A stretch of DNA of 64,000 bases, taken from positions 434,001 through 498,000 of the forward strand of contig MCGO01000002.1 of NCBI GenBank assembly GCA_002104985.1, written 5' to 3'. Origin of the DNA: Rhizoclosmatium globosum. Lineage: Eukaryota > Chytridiomycota > Chytridiomycetes > Chytridiales > Chytriomycetaceae. The notes under the pieces were generated by a model, which worked only from the letters and a program-made list of their open reading frames with translations, searched no databases and had not been told where the DNA came from. How positions within the stretch are numbered: position 1 is the stretch's first letter; every line of letters begins with the position of its first letter. A program made the translations under genes and the position numbers. This document shows, one piece after another, positions 43,565 to 60,700 of this stretch.

Positions 43565-45490
43565 GGCAGAGTTTTGTCATGAGTTTTGATTTGGAAACGC
43601 TAATTACTTTTGAACCACAGGACGCATAAGGATAATTATTACGTCTACATCATTTTAAAGTACGTTGCTTGAATGTAATAGACTGCTTTTTCGCGTTTTT
43701 ACTTTTATTTAAGAGCTGGAAAATGTTTAGGCCCCTTCTAGTGCGTTGGGGGAGAAGGTGCCGTCAGTTCAAACTTTCAATTGATGACGGAGAAAAAATT
43801 TGAGTTTTGCCCACTACAGCCACCACTGACTCAACACACTCACCCAAAATCACTAAAAGCTCGCGCCAGCGGGCTTCGACGAGGTACACTTCTGTTCGCT
43901 ACAATTGCAGTTCTGTTCAACACTTGACTGCAAGCAATGGATCCTACTTCTGACAGCTGCATGGCCAGGAGACTAGTTATGCACGTGTGTGTGGCACATA
44001 TATGAGGGAGAATACATTGAAGATGGTTGGTTCCAACTGCAGTTGAACATTTGTTGAGTTTGTTTCTCTAATGAGGATTTGAAATGGGTTGCGTTTATGG
44101 TCTGTTTATGTCTTCAAAACATCTAATCCATTCACAGAGATACGTTAGATGTCAGCAATTTTGTGCTTACAGAAATTGTGGCATAAGGGATTCTGAACAC
44201 AGAGCTCACTTGTGTTAAGTTGATAACTAATGAAGCAAGATAGAGATAATATATATTATATTTCTGTATTGTTGATGGTGCATAGTAGAAACCTATGCTG
44301 TTGACTGATTCCAGGATGTTGGTTTGGTGTGGTGGTGTTCTCACTTTGGCGGAAGTTACAATCTTGATTGTTTGTAATTAACAATTCCTTTATTAGAATA
44401 CACACCTGTTGCACAGTGGCGTGGGAGAGCCTGGAGTTGTTGAATTCTTGATCTTCCTTTACCATCAAATCTTGAATACCAGGAAGCTGTTTGGGCATGG
44501 CTTGGTTCTGCAGTGCCTTTTGCTTTCACTTTTTTTCTTTCTGATTTTCTTGTGTTTACAGTGTGAGACAGATAAGTTAAGTTTTGGTGGAAGTCTTTTC
44601 ATGTTTTTGATTCACAAAACCAGGAGGAAGGCTGTGAATCCAGTGAATCCAGCAGGCAACACGTTTCCTACCTTTCAGTTGTGAAATCATGTGCAATAAA
44701 CCTCTCCAGCCCTCCACCTCACAATAAAAGAAAAACAAAAGTCTGCTCTATGCAGTTGTCATAGACCAGAACCACAACAAGATCAAGAACCAAGTTCTTG
44801 CTGATATGACCAACCTGATCAAGAACAACAATCAGTCAATAAGGCTGCATTGATTATCAGTCAAACCCATATAGTAGTTTGCGTCTGAAGTCATCACAAA
44901 TTTCCCCCAAATTACGTTACTCATCTTCTTTATTGCACCATCAAAAATAAATGTAACACCGGATCTTAAAAGAGCAGGTGTTTCTTAGTCAAGAACCGGA
45001 GAGTTTGGGTTGACTACACGCTGCAGGAGAGAGAAGAAGCAGGTTAAAGTTCGAGATTTTATGAAGGATAAGAGAAGGCTTGGCCATCATAAAGCCTGTG
45101 ATAGGCCTAATACTAGTTATCCACACCACCATTAGGGTTTACATGTTGCTGATATCAAATTTGGCACTGAGCTCGCTATGTGGCGGCATTTGGCTAAATT
45201 GTGCAGACGTCAAACACAACTGTTCAAAAAAAAAACAAATACAAGGAAACATCACAGGTTGCCAACGCAGCTAAAAAATTGAAAAGAGAAATTAAGGAAG
45301 CCATAATGGTTGAGACTGAGGCCCTAAACAAGAACAAAGATGAGGACTTTATTGAAGGTGGACACTGACTTCCTTTATTTCATGAAACTTATGTCGTTAT
45401 GGCTCTTAATTCATATTTCACAGCAGTGAAGAGTCAAAGTCTTCGCAAAGCTGAAATAAATGCAAGCAAATCCTGCTTGAATCATTGTGA
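43565..45490. other. AT-rich intergenic DNA, no gene recognised
   Basis: Upstream of the Helitron-type gene. It contains scattered short open segments without family resemblance and probably includes the element's 5' end and promoter. No tRNA, rRNA or clear terminal repeat was seen. Confidence 0.4.
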
Positions 45491-46778
45491 ATGGGGTGCC
45501 GGCAGATAAAACGCTGGGGAATTTCTACTTTACATCTCTTCAGTTACCTGCTCAAAACTGGGGACAAATGTAAGATCTCATATAATGAGGATGTCAGAGT
45601 TTGCATTCGTAATTATCTTCAATCACTCAAACCAGACAAGCAAAGTTTCAAAGATTTTAAGCTTTGGATTCACGAAACTTCATTGCCAGGAATTGGAATC
45701 AATTGTTAAAAGCCTTTTGATGATGCCACTGTGTACAGATGGTTGGAGGTTCTTTGCTTCAAGCACACCACTGTCAGAAAGGGAATATACAAGGATGGCA
45801 ATGAGAGAGACAATGTAAGAGAGTATAGGAAGGCATTTGTAGAGAGGATTGAAGCTGATGATCCAGTTTGAGGGTGATGATTTGACTCCCATTCCTCGAA
45901 CACTCCCTATTGGCCAGAAGGAGATTGTCCCTGTCTTTCACAATGAGTCTTTCACAATGAGTGCTCATTTGCAGCATACAATGGGAAGAAGTTGCTGTGG
46001 ATGGAGAAGGGGGAGAAGGTGTTGCAAAAGAAGGGAGATGGGAAGACTGTAATGGGCACGGTTTTCATTCGACCTTGTCATGGACTCTTCTACAAAGTTT
46101 GTATTGAGCAGGGAAGAATTCAGATGACTACTGGTGCTGTGAGAGTTTGGAAGAGCAAACAAGGGCAGCAATTACCTTGTTTGACACACTGCATCCCACA
46201 AAGCAAGGACTGTGGGTCTTTGACAATTCAGCAAACCATGCAAAGCAATGCGTTGATGGACTTGATGCTAGTCTTATCACCTGAGGTGAGGGATGGGGGA
46301 AAAAACTCCCAGAATTTCAATGGGTGATGGATGGAAATGTTCAGCAACTCTTCCACTTTAAGCGAGCTAATGGAGACCCAAAAGGCTTGCTCTTTATTTC
46401 AAGAGAGAGGGGATAAGTTACAGCAGAGGAGAAACCAAAAAGGAAGTGTGGAACAGAGTTGCCTCACCTCAGCACCATTTGACTGCTGTGCTTTGAATCT
46501 CCTGCAACACCAACCAGACTTCTTGGAGCAGAAAGGCATCCTCTGGGACTGAGCACATCTTTGACATGCTTCCAAAGTTCCATCCAGAGTTCAATCCAAT
46601 TGAAAAGTTTTGGGGTGCGTTCAAGTGCTACACCCGCGAAAATTGCAACTACTCGCTACCAGGTCTGCAAAAAACAGTCCCTGAATCATTTCAATCAGTG
46701 AGTCTTGATCTTATAAAACGGTATTTTTGGCGATGTTTCAGGGGTATGGATGGTTACCGGCAGGGGCTTTTCCTTTGA
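45491..46778 (+). pseudogene. Decayed DDE transposase (Tc1/mariner-like superfamily)
   Basis: The plus strand carries the parts of a fungal DDE transposase in order but in different frames. First comes an HTH/arm region (near 45540-45700), then YRWLEVLCFKHTTVRKGIYK and GNERDNVREYRKAF (about 45735-45840), with NECSFAAYNGKKLLWMEKGE near 45945-46010. PCHGLF follows near 46075, and last LPKFHPEFNPIEKFWGAFKC at about 46570-46630, the DDE/D-region seen in Tc1/mariner-like proteins that end in FRFMDAYR-type sequence (here CFRGMDGYRQGL). Several stops and frame changes interrupt it. The usual D-E-S-T position reads N-E-C-S, another sign of decay. Terminal inverted repeats were not found. Confidence 0.75.
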
Positions 46779-49700
46779 AATGGAAGAATTTGCTGCAAAA
46801 ATGTACAAGGGACACCGCGGGATAACTCCTGAGTATATGTTTAATCAATTTGATCAAAACAAGAGATCAATTTTTTTAGACACCCCGTGGCCACCCCTTG
46901 GATGACTTCAGATGCAAGTACTGAAGGATTGATCTTTATCCTGCTGATCTTTATTCTAAACAGAGTGAAGGAAAAGACCGGAGATTGTGCTTGTGGCAAT
47001 AGTCCTATTGGATGATGGAATAGGTGGACAATTTTGTTCGTCAAATTTGCAAGAAATTGGCTGGAAGAGTGAGTGCTGTTTGCAGCATTGAAGGATGATG
47101 TAAATCTGCAAAGCCAACAAAACTCACAGAAGCAATTATTACAACCAGCAGTCAACCAATCCTCATGGAATTTCAGAACACTTTTGATGCCTTGGGACTA
47201 CTACTCATAGGCGGCAAATGCGCTTTCATCTTGTACAACAAATTAATAATGGCCCTGCTACGCAAAATCTGTGCGCCCTTAGTCCCAGCAGTATGTGGTT
47301 ATAATGTATATTGCTGTTTTATCTGTGATCCTTTTAACTCTTAGAGCATACATGGTTGTTTTAACTTTCTGCTACTATCATAGTGTCATCTACGTATAGA
47401 AATACCGTTATTTTTCTAAACATAGTGTTTATTCCCTTTCTTTCCAATTCCATCCTTGTGTTGATTGTTTCTAGGGTGAATTATTGAGTTCCTCCACTTA
47501 TGATTCATCCAAAACCTTCAGAATCAAAGATTTTCTAAATGACAAGAAGACTGTTTCTTTTCTATTGCTTGTTCAATACCTGCTTTAACTATGTAAGCAT
47601 CCCTGCAAAGTTTCCTCCTTAAGTACACTTGGTTTTGGCTTACCAACTCTCAGTTGCATGCAGGAGCAGACCCCATATTTCTTGATTACTGGTCTATTTT
47701 CCTGTGGTCTCTCACTCTCCTTCCTTCCTTGTTTTTTCCTTTTGGTTTATTGTAAAGTGGAAAGAGTGCAAGGAATATACCCAGAAACTTGTCTTAAATG
47801 GTCATGGAATTAAAGATGTATACTTTTTTCCAGCTGAGTTTTTCAATCACAAGAAAGCTGTGAAAGTTTTCCCATTTTATCACTTTTAAGCAGAGAATTC
47901 ACGAATCTGGGAAGGGAATGTTACCACCTCTGATTTATGAAGACATTCATCAAGCATGTTTCTTACTGTGCTCTGAATGTCGTGTCAATGAATCCAGCCA
48001 TGCTTCAACATTTTGAAATAGTGGTACAGGAGTTTTCAAGACAACTGTTTTACCTTTAACTCTTCATGGCAACTATTGCAGTTCTGTCTCTATTGAACTC
48101 ACCCTTATTTATTAACACCCACAAAAACTTTCTTTGAGTGTGACTGGTTGTGATTGTTCCTGTATTTCAAGTAAATCCTCACCTCTGATAAAGTAGAATA
48201 AAGGAAATTGACATCTTTTTGCCTCCAAAAACTCATTCAGAGCTTTTTAACCCTAAAGGTATCAGAGTATCTCTTTCATTGCTCATAGTCAAGACTGATA
48301 CTATGCTTATTGTAATGAGTAATACAATAACATATTTGGCAAAAGTCAGAATCAATTTTAGAAAATCTTACTTAATCAGTCAGAATCAATTCTTGAAACC
48401 CTATTTTTATCAGTCAGAATCAGCAAAAATTTTGTTAGAGCCTATTTCTGCCTTGGAGAGGAAACCCTGTATCAACAGCATCATCTTCACCATCATCAAA
48501 AATAAATATGCCCAGTAACAGCATTTACAGTAATACAATGTGAACTTTAGGCCTTCTCCTTGTTTACCACTGAAGTGTTAACAGACAAGAAATAACGGCA
48601 GAGATTATTCAAAGAGTAATACTATGCAACAAAGAGCTAGAGGAGAAAAGAAGGAGTAGGTTAAAGTAAAAGTTTTCTTTTGCTTATTATATTATCTAAC
48701 TTAGTGGACCTTTGCTTAAGCCAATTTCAATCAATATAGTTTTTTTCCTGCTTATAGACATCTTGCCACATTGCTTTTGTGTTTCTTTGTTCCAAGCACG
48801 ACTTGATTGCTTCCTTGGACACAGGTTTCATGTTGTAACAATTTTCTCACAAACACAAAAAAGTTTGCAGGTACAAACAACAGTACTGGAAGCAATACTG
48901 AAGCTTCTTGCAATAATGCAATAATCATCACGTCTCTGTGAGGCTCGTAAAAAAACACGAGGGTGTTTAGTACAAATACAATACTTTTTACAGATGTTAC
49001 AGTTGAGCCAGAGGGGACTAGACTTCCAGACGGCTGTGCAGCGGTCAGACAATCTTGTTCTTCAAATTTGCAAATATAATGTCATGGAGGAAGTGGGTGC
49101 AGTTGGAAGGCAGAAAGAAGCCATGGATATCAATCTTGAGGCAGAGATCCAGGGAATCCATAGTGTGGTGGATGCTGAGATTGGCCAATAAACGAGCAGG
49201 GGTAAAGCCTGGGTGTAAAAAGAACTGGCAGCCATTGCTCTTCTGACAAGAAACCAGTTTTGCAGAAAACATTTTTCAATAAAGTAGTCTTCCCTTGTGG
49301 CTCAGGGCCATCAAAGCAATGTAATTCAAGGTTTCCAAAATCAATTGCAACATAAGAATGTCAAGAATCCTTCCCTGAAGCAATAACAAAGAATGAAACA
49401 TTAGACTTTCCTTGAGATCCAGTAAGATAATTTGGCCTAGAAATAATTGTACTCTCACTTGAAGTGGAGCTGCTATGGAGTTTCAGATGCATTTCATCAA
49501 CAACTGTATCAACCAGCTGCCATCCACTGCTTAAATTGATCAACCCAGGTAATGATCTGCTCTTTAGTTATCAGATCTGCGGAAGCCACACTGATTGGTT
49601 TTGATGTGGTTTCTGAATCTTGTCATAACCATCAAACCATTTGAGTGCCATCCAAGTTGAGTCTGGATGCTTTTGCAGGTGTGATTTAGTGGCCAATGCT

Positions 49701-50751
49701 ATTGCTTCAGTACAAGCCATGGGCATGAAGGCAATGGAGGCAAAGACTTCCTAATCCACATCTGCAAAGATAACAGCTTTCAGAGCTGTACCTTAAGCAG
49801 TCTTGGTGCAGAATGAAATCAATAACAATTGAGACTTGTGGGTCTGTCTTTCTAAAGAGATACCTTCAGCTTTTAAACATACTTGTCTTAATCTGTGTGA
49901 AAGAATTAAACTGGGAAGTGTACTTCAACATTGTTGATGTTATGCAATTTTTTCTTCATGGGCTGGTCACAAAGAAAAATGGACAGCCACTTTTCCTCCG
50001 CAAAACCACTCACAAGGAAAGAAAAATCCGACAACAAAAGAGCAACACTGCTACCCCAGCAGCACCTAAATGTGTGGCTGCGTCAGAAAATTGAATTTAT
50101 TTACACTCTGTTATGCAACATGTGTCCCAAAACAATAACTATGACGTACAGTTGTGGCCAATATCAAAAGGAGCTGTTTACGCCGTTGTTTGCATATTTG
50201 ACAGCAGTAACGTCTGTGTTCATTTGAAATGTAATTTTCCTTCTACCAAACACAACTTTTTCACAAAGAAATTTTTGTGGCCACAACATCAAACTCCACA
50301 AAGAAATCCTCCTAGCAAAACCTGCTATTCACCTCAGCCTCAATAAGAGGAGTGTGCGTGCTGTGCTCATCACTCTTTTGTTGGAAGGTTTGGCAAACCA
50401 TGCCTGAGCTCTCCATTCTGACAGTGGGACTGTCTCATAATTGTATGCTGCAATCAGTTTAATGAAGTCTAAGTGTTGTATTGAGCAATGGTAGATAGAT
50501 CTTGCCTCCAAAATTGCAACAAACATATCCCCCTCATCAGAAATGGCAGTTTCCATAACACTGTCTATCTTTTGAAATGTGTTTCAAGAACTGAATCTGT
50601 TTCGAAAATGTTGGTATTTAAATGGTTCAAATTGCGCATAGGCTATTGAATATCTGAAGCACTCTAGTTTCGCCCTAAACCGCTGCTTTGTCTTTTAAGA
50701 CACTTGCTAAAGGATATTTCAAAGGAATGTCAAGTTCAAAACTGGAAGATT
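46779..50751. other. Long AT-rich stretch without a recognisable gene
   Basis: About 4 kb with only short open segments. Around 49361-49543 the minus strand reads VVDEMHLKLHSSS, faintly like an acidic transposase motif, and 49813-50094 (plus) has WEVYFNIVDVMQFFLHGL. Neither can be placed in a family. This looks like degraded repeat DNA between the DDE relic and the SCAPER gene. Confidence 0.45.
48346..48421 (+). repeat. Three spaced copies of GTCAGAATCA
   Basis: The decamer GTCAGAATCA occurs three times in about 75 bp, roughly 30-40 bp apart; the last two are preceded by ATCA. It is probably a remnant of a degraded tandem repeat. Confidence 0.5.
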
Positions 50752-53700
50752 TTATACGTATTTATTTGAAATTAAAATTGGTTTGCCAAAACTTCTTGGG
50801 AAAACAAATCCAATTTTCTTAATTGTGGCAAGATACTCATTTTCCACAGTCCAAGATATTAAAATATTGGGATCTAATATTTCAGTCAGAATTTCTACGT
50901 TTTCAGTACTCCCTTCACATACTGCCAACAATGTTGGAAACAATATCATCTTGAGGTCATCATTACAATAAAATTCAAAAGGAAGAGACAAAACCAGTTT
51001 TAAAAGAGTGGCGCCTTGACCAAATCTCATTAACGATTGATTTGAGATATTATACACAGATATGTTTCCAAGCAGAATCAAGAATTCTTTGATGAGCAGT
51101 GAAGCTTCATAGTCATGCTCAGAATATAGTCCACTTTTGTTCCATTGCAAGAAGTACCCAAACCAAAACTTGGCAAGATGTAAAAATTGAGGTTGAATCC
51201 CTTCTGATGAAACTAATTCCTGTAAAGCTTCCTTAGCTTGTATCATTGAAAATAAGTTATCTTACTTGAACAAATGTCAAATCTACTTTACAGATAGCGT
51301 TAAACACTCTCAAACCATGCTGGGAAAGTACAAGTGTGTTCAAAGGAGCTGACTCCATAGCTGCAAGCCTTGTCATAAACCCATTTTGTAACACCAAAGA
51401 TACAAGGAGAATCAATATGGCAGCAACATCAGATGATTGAAAACTCTCTTGAATAATAGCATATAATTGGTGATTTGATTTCCTGCTGACCTGGTTAATA
51501 GATCCAATTTAACAACATAATCAAAACAATAGCTTACGGAGTTGATAGCACAGACTGGAATAAGCTGAATGAACTTATTAACAAGTTAAATAATGGCTAT
51601 GGGAATCAAGTGGTCCATTGATTGCCACAAAAAACTTGCATATTATGTCAACAGTATGTAGAGAAAGTATGTAGCTAAAAATTGGTGAGAAGTTGCTAGA
51701 TGCATCAAAACATACCTCAGAAACGCTGCTTTACAATCATGCACACTATTATTATCAGAGGGCATGAAACATGTAAAATGTTCAATGAGGCAAAGTAACG
51801 TTGATGATAGACTCAACCAAGAATTATCCAAATATTCTTGTAAACTAAATATCTCCAAAGCTTTCTTTGCAAAGAGGATGCATAAATCTGTGGACATTAA
51901 CAAGTATTCCATGATTCTTTCAGCTCTGCAACTTAGCAGAATAATTTTTGTCAAATTCAGTAAAATCCTTTCAAGAAAGTTAGAGTGTTTGGGCAAATAA
52001 TGTGCTCACCTGTAGTTTTGAATTTTTTCTGTTGTGAGCTCCTTAAATAAAAACAATAGATGTCCTAAATAGCAGAATTGTTCCAAATTTAAGTCATCAC
52101 ATTCTGACAGTTCCTTCATAATGCAATTTAAAGCAACATTGATTCTTTCATGGTTTGAAGAAACATTGAAGCTTAGTGATTTAAGAGACTGCATATTTGA
52201 AGACAAAGAGGCTGAAAGAGTGGGCAAACAGCTGCTTGGAATGAAGACAAAGTCCAAACTTATGCCTTCAAGAATCTAATCATATAATTTTACATATTAT
52301 TTAATTTCAATGTATTTTACCTTTCTAAATTTCATCTGACGCTTCTGAATTGTTTTGCTATAGTGTATTGAAGTGTCTGCTTTTGTTTAGAAACAATGTA
52401 ATTCCTGTCTTTTCATTACCTTCAACAGATATTGGAAGTATGTTGGAGACTGAACCACTAGGGCAACTCCAACCCTTTTACTATTTTCAGAAATTATTCT
52501 TGCATTGAAGTTTGCTGTTGCAACACGATATTTTTTCTTTTGCCAAAGCTCAGCATATCGAGCGGCCCAATTTTCAAGTTTGAGTTTGTATCGCTTGGCT
52601 AAAGTTTCTCTCTAAGGAAACAGTTATTACTCAACAATAGTCTAAAATCCTTGACAAACTATTTTCTCTGACTCCGCTTCTTTTAAACTCTTCAACTCAT
52701 TGGCACGTTTTTCTGTCATTTATCTTAAAACAATTGAGGGGACTCTAAGAACATACTCTGGCTAAACGCGAAGCTTCTTTTGATGCATGGGCTTCTTGCC
52801 TCTCAATCTCTCTCTTAGATTCCATTTCACGTTTTCTATCTTCATCTTTTTGCAGTTTATATTGTCTTTCCAGCTCTTGAAGCCTTCTTCGTTCATTAGC
52901 AGCTTCTTGTTGTGCTGCAAATTCTGTTAGTTTACGTTGACGTTCCCCTTCAATTTCTTGAAGCCTTGCTTCTGAATGAAAATGTCTTTGGGCAACTTCA
53001 ATTTTCTTAGTTTCAAGCCTTGTTGCATGATATTTAGACAGACACAAACAATGTGAAAGTTTTTTCTCACTGCAGAGCCGATATCAATGCAATCTCTTCA
53101 CTCTTCTGCTTTTCCTCTTTTGCACGTTCTTGAATAGCTTTAAGAATACTGTCTCTTTGCTTGAAATAAATAAGGTAAGTCTAGCACAAACTTCGGAAGT
53201 TTTGAACCTTTTCAGCCTTCTGTTGTTTTTCTTCAAGATTGACTTTAAGGAGTTGAGTCTGTTCATGTTGATTGATCCGAACGGCCAGTACCTTCATTCA
53301 ATACTTAAAGGAGTTTGTTGAATATGATTGTACCTTTTCTGCCTTATGCTTCAATTTAATGATGCGGTCTTGTAGAAAACTTTCACGCAGGCGCTGAGCT
53401 TTGATCTGTTTTTGGTTTAACCCAATCATCAACACTTGTTACCACGCACCTGTTTTATTTCAAGAGTGTTGCTTGAAATTGGTTTACGACTTATTGAAGC
53501 ATACAGCCTTGTATTTGGGGAACGAGCCAAAAGACGAGAGCTCAATGACTCTGAGCTATCCCAAACAGGTAGATTATTCATTTCAATCTGTTGATTCATG
53601 TCTGACCATATTGAAGGAGAAAACAAAGGTTGAACACTTGGAACAGGCAAAGTAAATACAGGACTGGTCTTTAAACCCATTTTTTCAAGAGGCATTTGGT

Positions 53701-54443
53701 CAATTCGCTTTGATATTTAGAATTCAGGTTTGTGTTCGGGTGGTTGTTTGAAAAGGGAGACTGGACACCAGAGTTTTCTAGCTGCTGACGTTAGTTATTA
53801 TAAAATTCTGGAGGTATCTACATTATCCAGTGTTGATATTGCTTTTCTCAACAGCTCTTTCACTTTCAGGATCAAGTCATTATTGGTTCGAAGTCTACAC
53901 TCATCTAAAACTTCCTCCAGGCTCCTAAATTCATGTCAAAGATGGACAAAATATCAAGATAGTTGTCATACCTGGCAAATATATCAAAGGCAAAGGTGGC
54001 GTTTGTGATATTGTGACCAGAGGATGATGGCTCAAATATAAATAATGAAGAATCCAGAAAGCCTTGGTGGTTCCATGGATAGGCATTTGTGAATTCATCT
54101 GTGAAGAATGTGTTTGATTCCCATATAGATTGATTGGAACTTGTTGGCGTCGGGCCAGACTGTGTCACAGCGGCGGAATATGACTTTCGTTGTATGTTGA
54201 TGGGTATGTCTGGAGGATCTGTCGTCATGGTCGATAACAAAGGCTTTGATGGCTCAGATCCTTTGCTTCAGTGCGAACGATCCCTGAAACTTTCGACGAT
54301 CTTGATCCCCTCCGGTTTTGAATCACCGTCCAACCGTCTTCGTTCTCGGACGCCGCTGAAACGTTGAAGGACCTGATATAGTTTGTGGTTTAGGACGTGT
54401 TAAGGATGTACGGCTACACAAACCAATCCACCGTGTTGTTCAT
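50752..54443 (-). CDS. SCAPER homologue (cyclin A-associated ER/cytoplasmic protein)
   Basis: A multi-exon minus-strand gene. The C-terminal exon (51246-50752) matches the conserved SCAPER end: FLILLGNISVYNISNQSLMR, LLKLVLSLPFEFYCNDDLKM, ILFPTLLAVCEGSTENVEIL and a final VFPRSFG where animal SCAPER has a similar motif. Further upstream are alpha-helical exons (51996-51643, 52257-52006), a WAARYAELWQKKKYRVATAN segment near 52530-52580, and a long Glu/Lys/Arg coiled coil (about 52680-53400). The N-terminal exon near 53905-54235 has KSYSAAVTQSGP, and an earlier exon reads DGWTVIQNRRGSR. The start at 54443 (MNNTVDW) is provisional. SCAPER is tied to cell-cycle control, and to cilia and translation-linked mRNA decay, in animals. 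Its presence in a flagellated fungus fits. Confidence 0.8.
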
Positions 54444-54533
54444 TTCTGTGACAATTCTTCAGAATTGAAAAATAGTAATTACAATCATTCACGTTTATTT
54501 CGAGATGAGAAAAGAGACAATTCATTCATTTCT

Positions 54534-57694
<3,161 letters not shown>

Positions 57695-57762
57695 ACTCTC
57701 TGCATGACTCAACTTTGTAGTGCATAAAGTTATCGAATAAAGATTTATTATTGCGCTTAAAA

Positions 57763-60700
57763 CTACTTATTGTGGAGTGCTGGAAGAGAAAGAGGCTTCG
57801 TGACACTAGTCTTCAAAATCATTGATTGCTGTTCACTGAACTGCTCCAACACATCGGCAACCAGAGTAGACTCTCCCGCCCTATATCCATTTCTCTCTAC
57901 GGCGAGAAGGAGTTGCTGAGTCCTTAGTTTTGAAGCTTGATAATCCTTCCGTAGTATATTTATTTCCCTGTTTCCTCCTCATCAGATACATAACAATCGA
58001 TTGAAGACTTACGTGAGCAAAACTACATTTTCATGCATTATTCTCAGGTTATCAGTATATCTTGTGTCATCCCCTTTTTTCAGCTTATGTCTAAGTGTTG
58101 CCGCAGTCCTTTCAAAATGCTCTCGCTGGCGTGCTTCTTCAACTTCTTCTTCCAGAGCTTCAGTGGCGTTCTGTATTGGAGGAGTTTCTCCAATGTCTCC
58201 GTCGTCGGTCGTAGGAAGCTTGAGCTTCGTTGGTTCGATTGACGGCTCTTCAGGGGTCTCAGAGAATTTGTGGAATACAGAAACGATGTCGCGCTGAGAA
58301 TTTAAACTAATCAACTACATCCCCAGAGTTGCTAAATACCTTCAAGTCGTTTGGAATGTCAATTATTTTCCACAATGCACGAGTGTCGTTTTGAATCCTA
58401 TGCACAACAGCTTTCATATCTTTGACCCTGTTACCTTCATCAAATGCTTCTCGCTGTGTTGCTCGCAATTTGAGGAGTAAGTCTTGAATTTGTGTGTCCA
58501 AAACGTCATGCTTTTTTTGGTATTCATGAAGTTCTTCATCCATTTCCTGTGAAATAAATCAAAACAATGATATGCCGGACTTAAATGCTAACAAACCTTA
58601 ATTTGTCTTGAAAGAAGAACGATATCTTTTTCCCGTGGTTCAACTTGTTTCTTCAATTCTGATATTTTATAGTCCAAAACAAACTTGAACTTCTCAAGCT
58701 CTTGATTCTTCTTCTTTAAATCATAAATGCGCTTCTCTTTGTCTTGTATAGTGTCATCTCTCTCTTGCATCTGCCAAGACTTTTAGCGGCATAGATTGAA
58801 TTCAGACATGTCACCTCACGCTTAACGCCAATTATATCCTTCTCTAACCCTTTTATGATTGCGTGCAGTCGTTTTTCCTCCAAAAACATTTTGTTTAATG
58901 CGTTCTTGTTTTCTTCAATCTCTTTTGTAAGCTTGTCGAAACGTGAACGCATATTCAAGTTTTCGGTTTTGATGGCGGAAAGAGATTCACGCTCAGCCTT
59001 CAATTTTGTTTCAAACGAATATCCAATCTGTAAAACCTCTGTGTCGGCATCATTTTCAATTTCAGTCAGATGGGAAAGAAACTCCTTCTGTTGTTGACCA
59101 AACTGATTTTTCAGTTGATAGATGTCGTCCTGGCGTTCCTGAATCTTTTTGCGGTAATATTCAGACATCTCAGAAACTCGTGTACCATGAAAAAGCTCCA
59201 TATCTTCCATCTGTCTCTCCCATGAGCTTTTTAAGATAGCCATCTTCGATAGAAGCTCTTGATGCTTTTCACTCTCTGCCTCCATTTTCGTGGTGAAACT
59301 TGTTTCCATTTCTTGAATTTCAGTGCGGTTAGCAACTTTGGCGGCATCCAATTCAGTCAAATGTTTGTCTTCGTTTGATTTACGATCATGGGTTAGGACA
59401 GATGTCAATTGTTTGAGTCCTTCAATTTCAGACATGTATTTATCCGTCAAATCTTTAAGTTTTTCACTGTAATTCAGGTCTTTAAGCTTCAGCTGAGTTT
59501 CATTGTCGGTCTTCAAAGCTTCAACTCTTTGCCTCAACTCAAGCATAACTCGATGTTTCTCTTTCAAGTCAGATTTAGTAACGAGAATCTGTAAAATTGA
59601 AATTAAACACCAATTAAACATACTGTCTGTTTACCTCGTCCGAGTACGCCCAGTCCTTCTCTCGTTTAGATCCTCGTGTTTCTCGTTCTTGAATCTTGTA
59701 AACCCACAGGCAGCCATCTTCACCTGATGTAAATAAGTATGCATCATCGAATGAGATTCTCATTCGCGTTATTGAAGATGAGTGACAAGATATCTCTTGA
59801 GCATCGCTACTGTCACCAGCCATGGATTTAAAGGCCCGGACTGTTCCTTTCGATGTAGCTGGCATATGGCTTATCAATCATAGGTAATTTTTAAGTGGTT
59901 ATGATGGTGTTACCTGCGAAGATGTGCTTTCCAGTTCTGGAAGTCAAAACTGTTCATAAGTTTAGTTCACAGCAAAGATAGACCTGACACTTACTACACG
60001 TATATCCCACTTTTCCTGGTATTTCTTGCAGTAAAGTTGAATCGTTGATGGACTTCGCGCCAAGAATCAGTAAGTTGGATTTGAATTGGCCAACTTTACC
60101 CTAATCGAACCATCTGAGCCCACTGCGTAAATAGTTTTCAAATCTGGTGCGTAGCATGCTGATGTGAACAGAGCATTTGATGCAGAGAATTCTCCGTCTT
60201 TTTTTAGTCCATTCACATTCCATCAAACACTGAACCATCCAATCCACAACTAGTGATTCTCGAATCGTCAGCCGACCAACAAATCGATTTAACTTTCCAA
60301 CGTGTCCTTTCAAGTACCCTACTGATTCAAACGACCAGGTACGATGGATTCCAATTGTGGATCCATATACGGATGCAAAATACTGAGAATAAAAGTGAGC
60401 TCAATAGAAATATCGTAAGAACTGTATATACTTGTCCGCCGTTACTAAATCGACACTATTAAATAGGGTTATTCTTCCATGAAATCCAAAATGCAGCCTA
60501 CCTCTCTGCAACCACGAATGTTTGACTCCCAAAACGGTCGAATATCATCAATCAAAACATTCATAAGCTTGAGGCAATCAGCGAATCCAACTAGAATATA
60601 CAGTCCAGATGGATGCAAAGCGATGCTATCTGAGATTAAGACTAATCTCAATCTGATAAAATAAACATACCTCAAAGGCTCTTCTTCAAAATATTTGATA

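Noticed and set aside
49361..49543. P-element/THAP-type transposase fragment
   Set aside because: Only a faint DE-M-H-L-K resemblance over a few residues, with no zinc finger or other conserved block.
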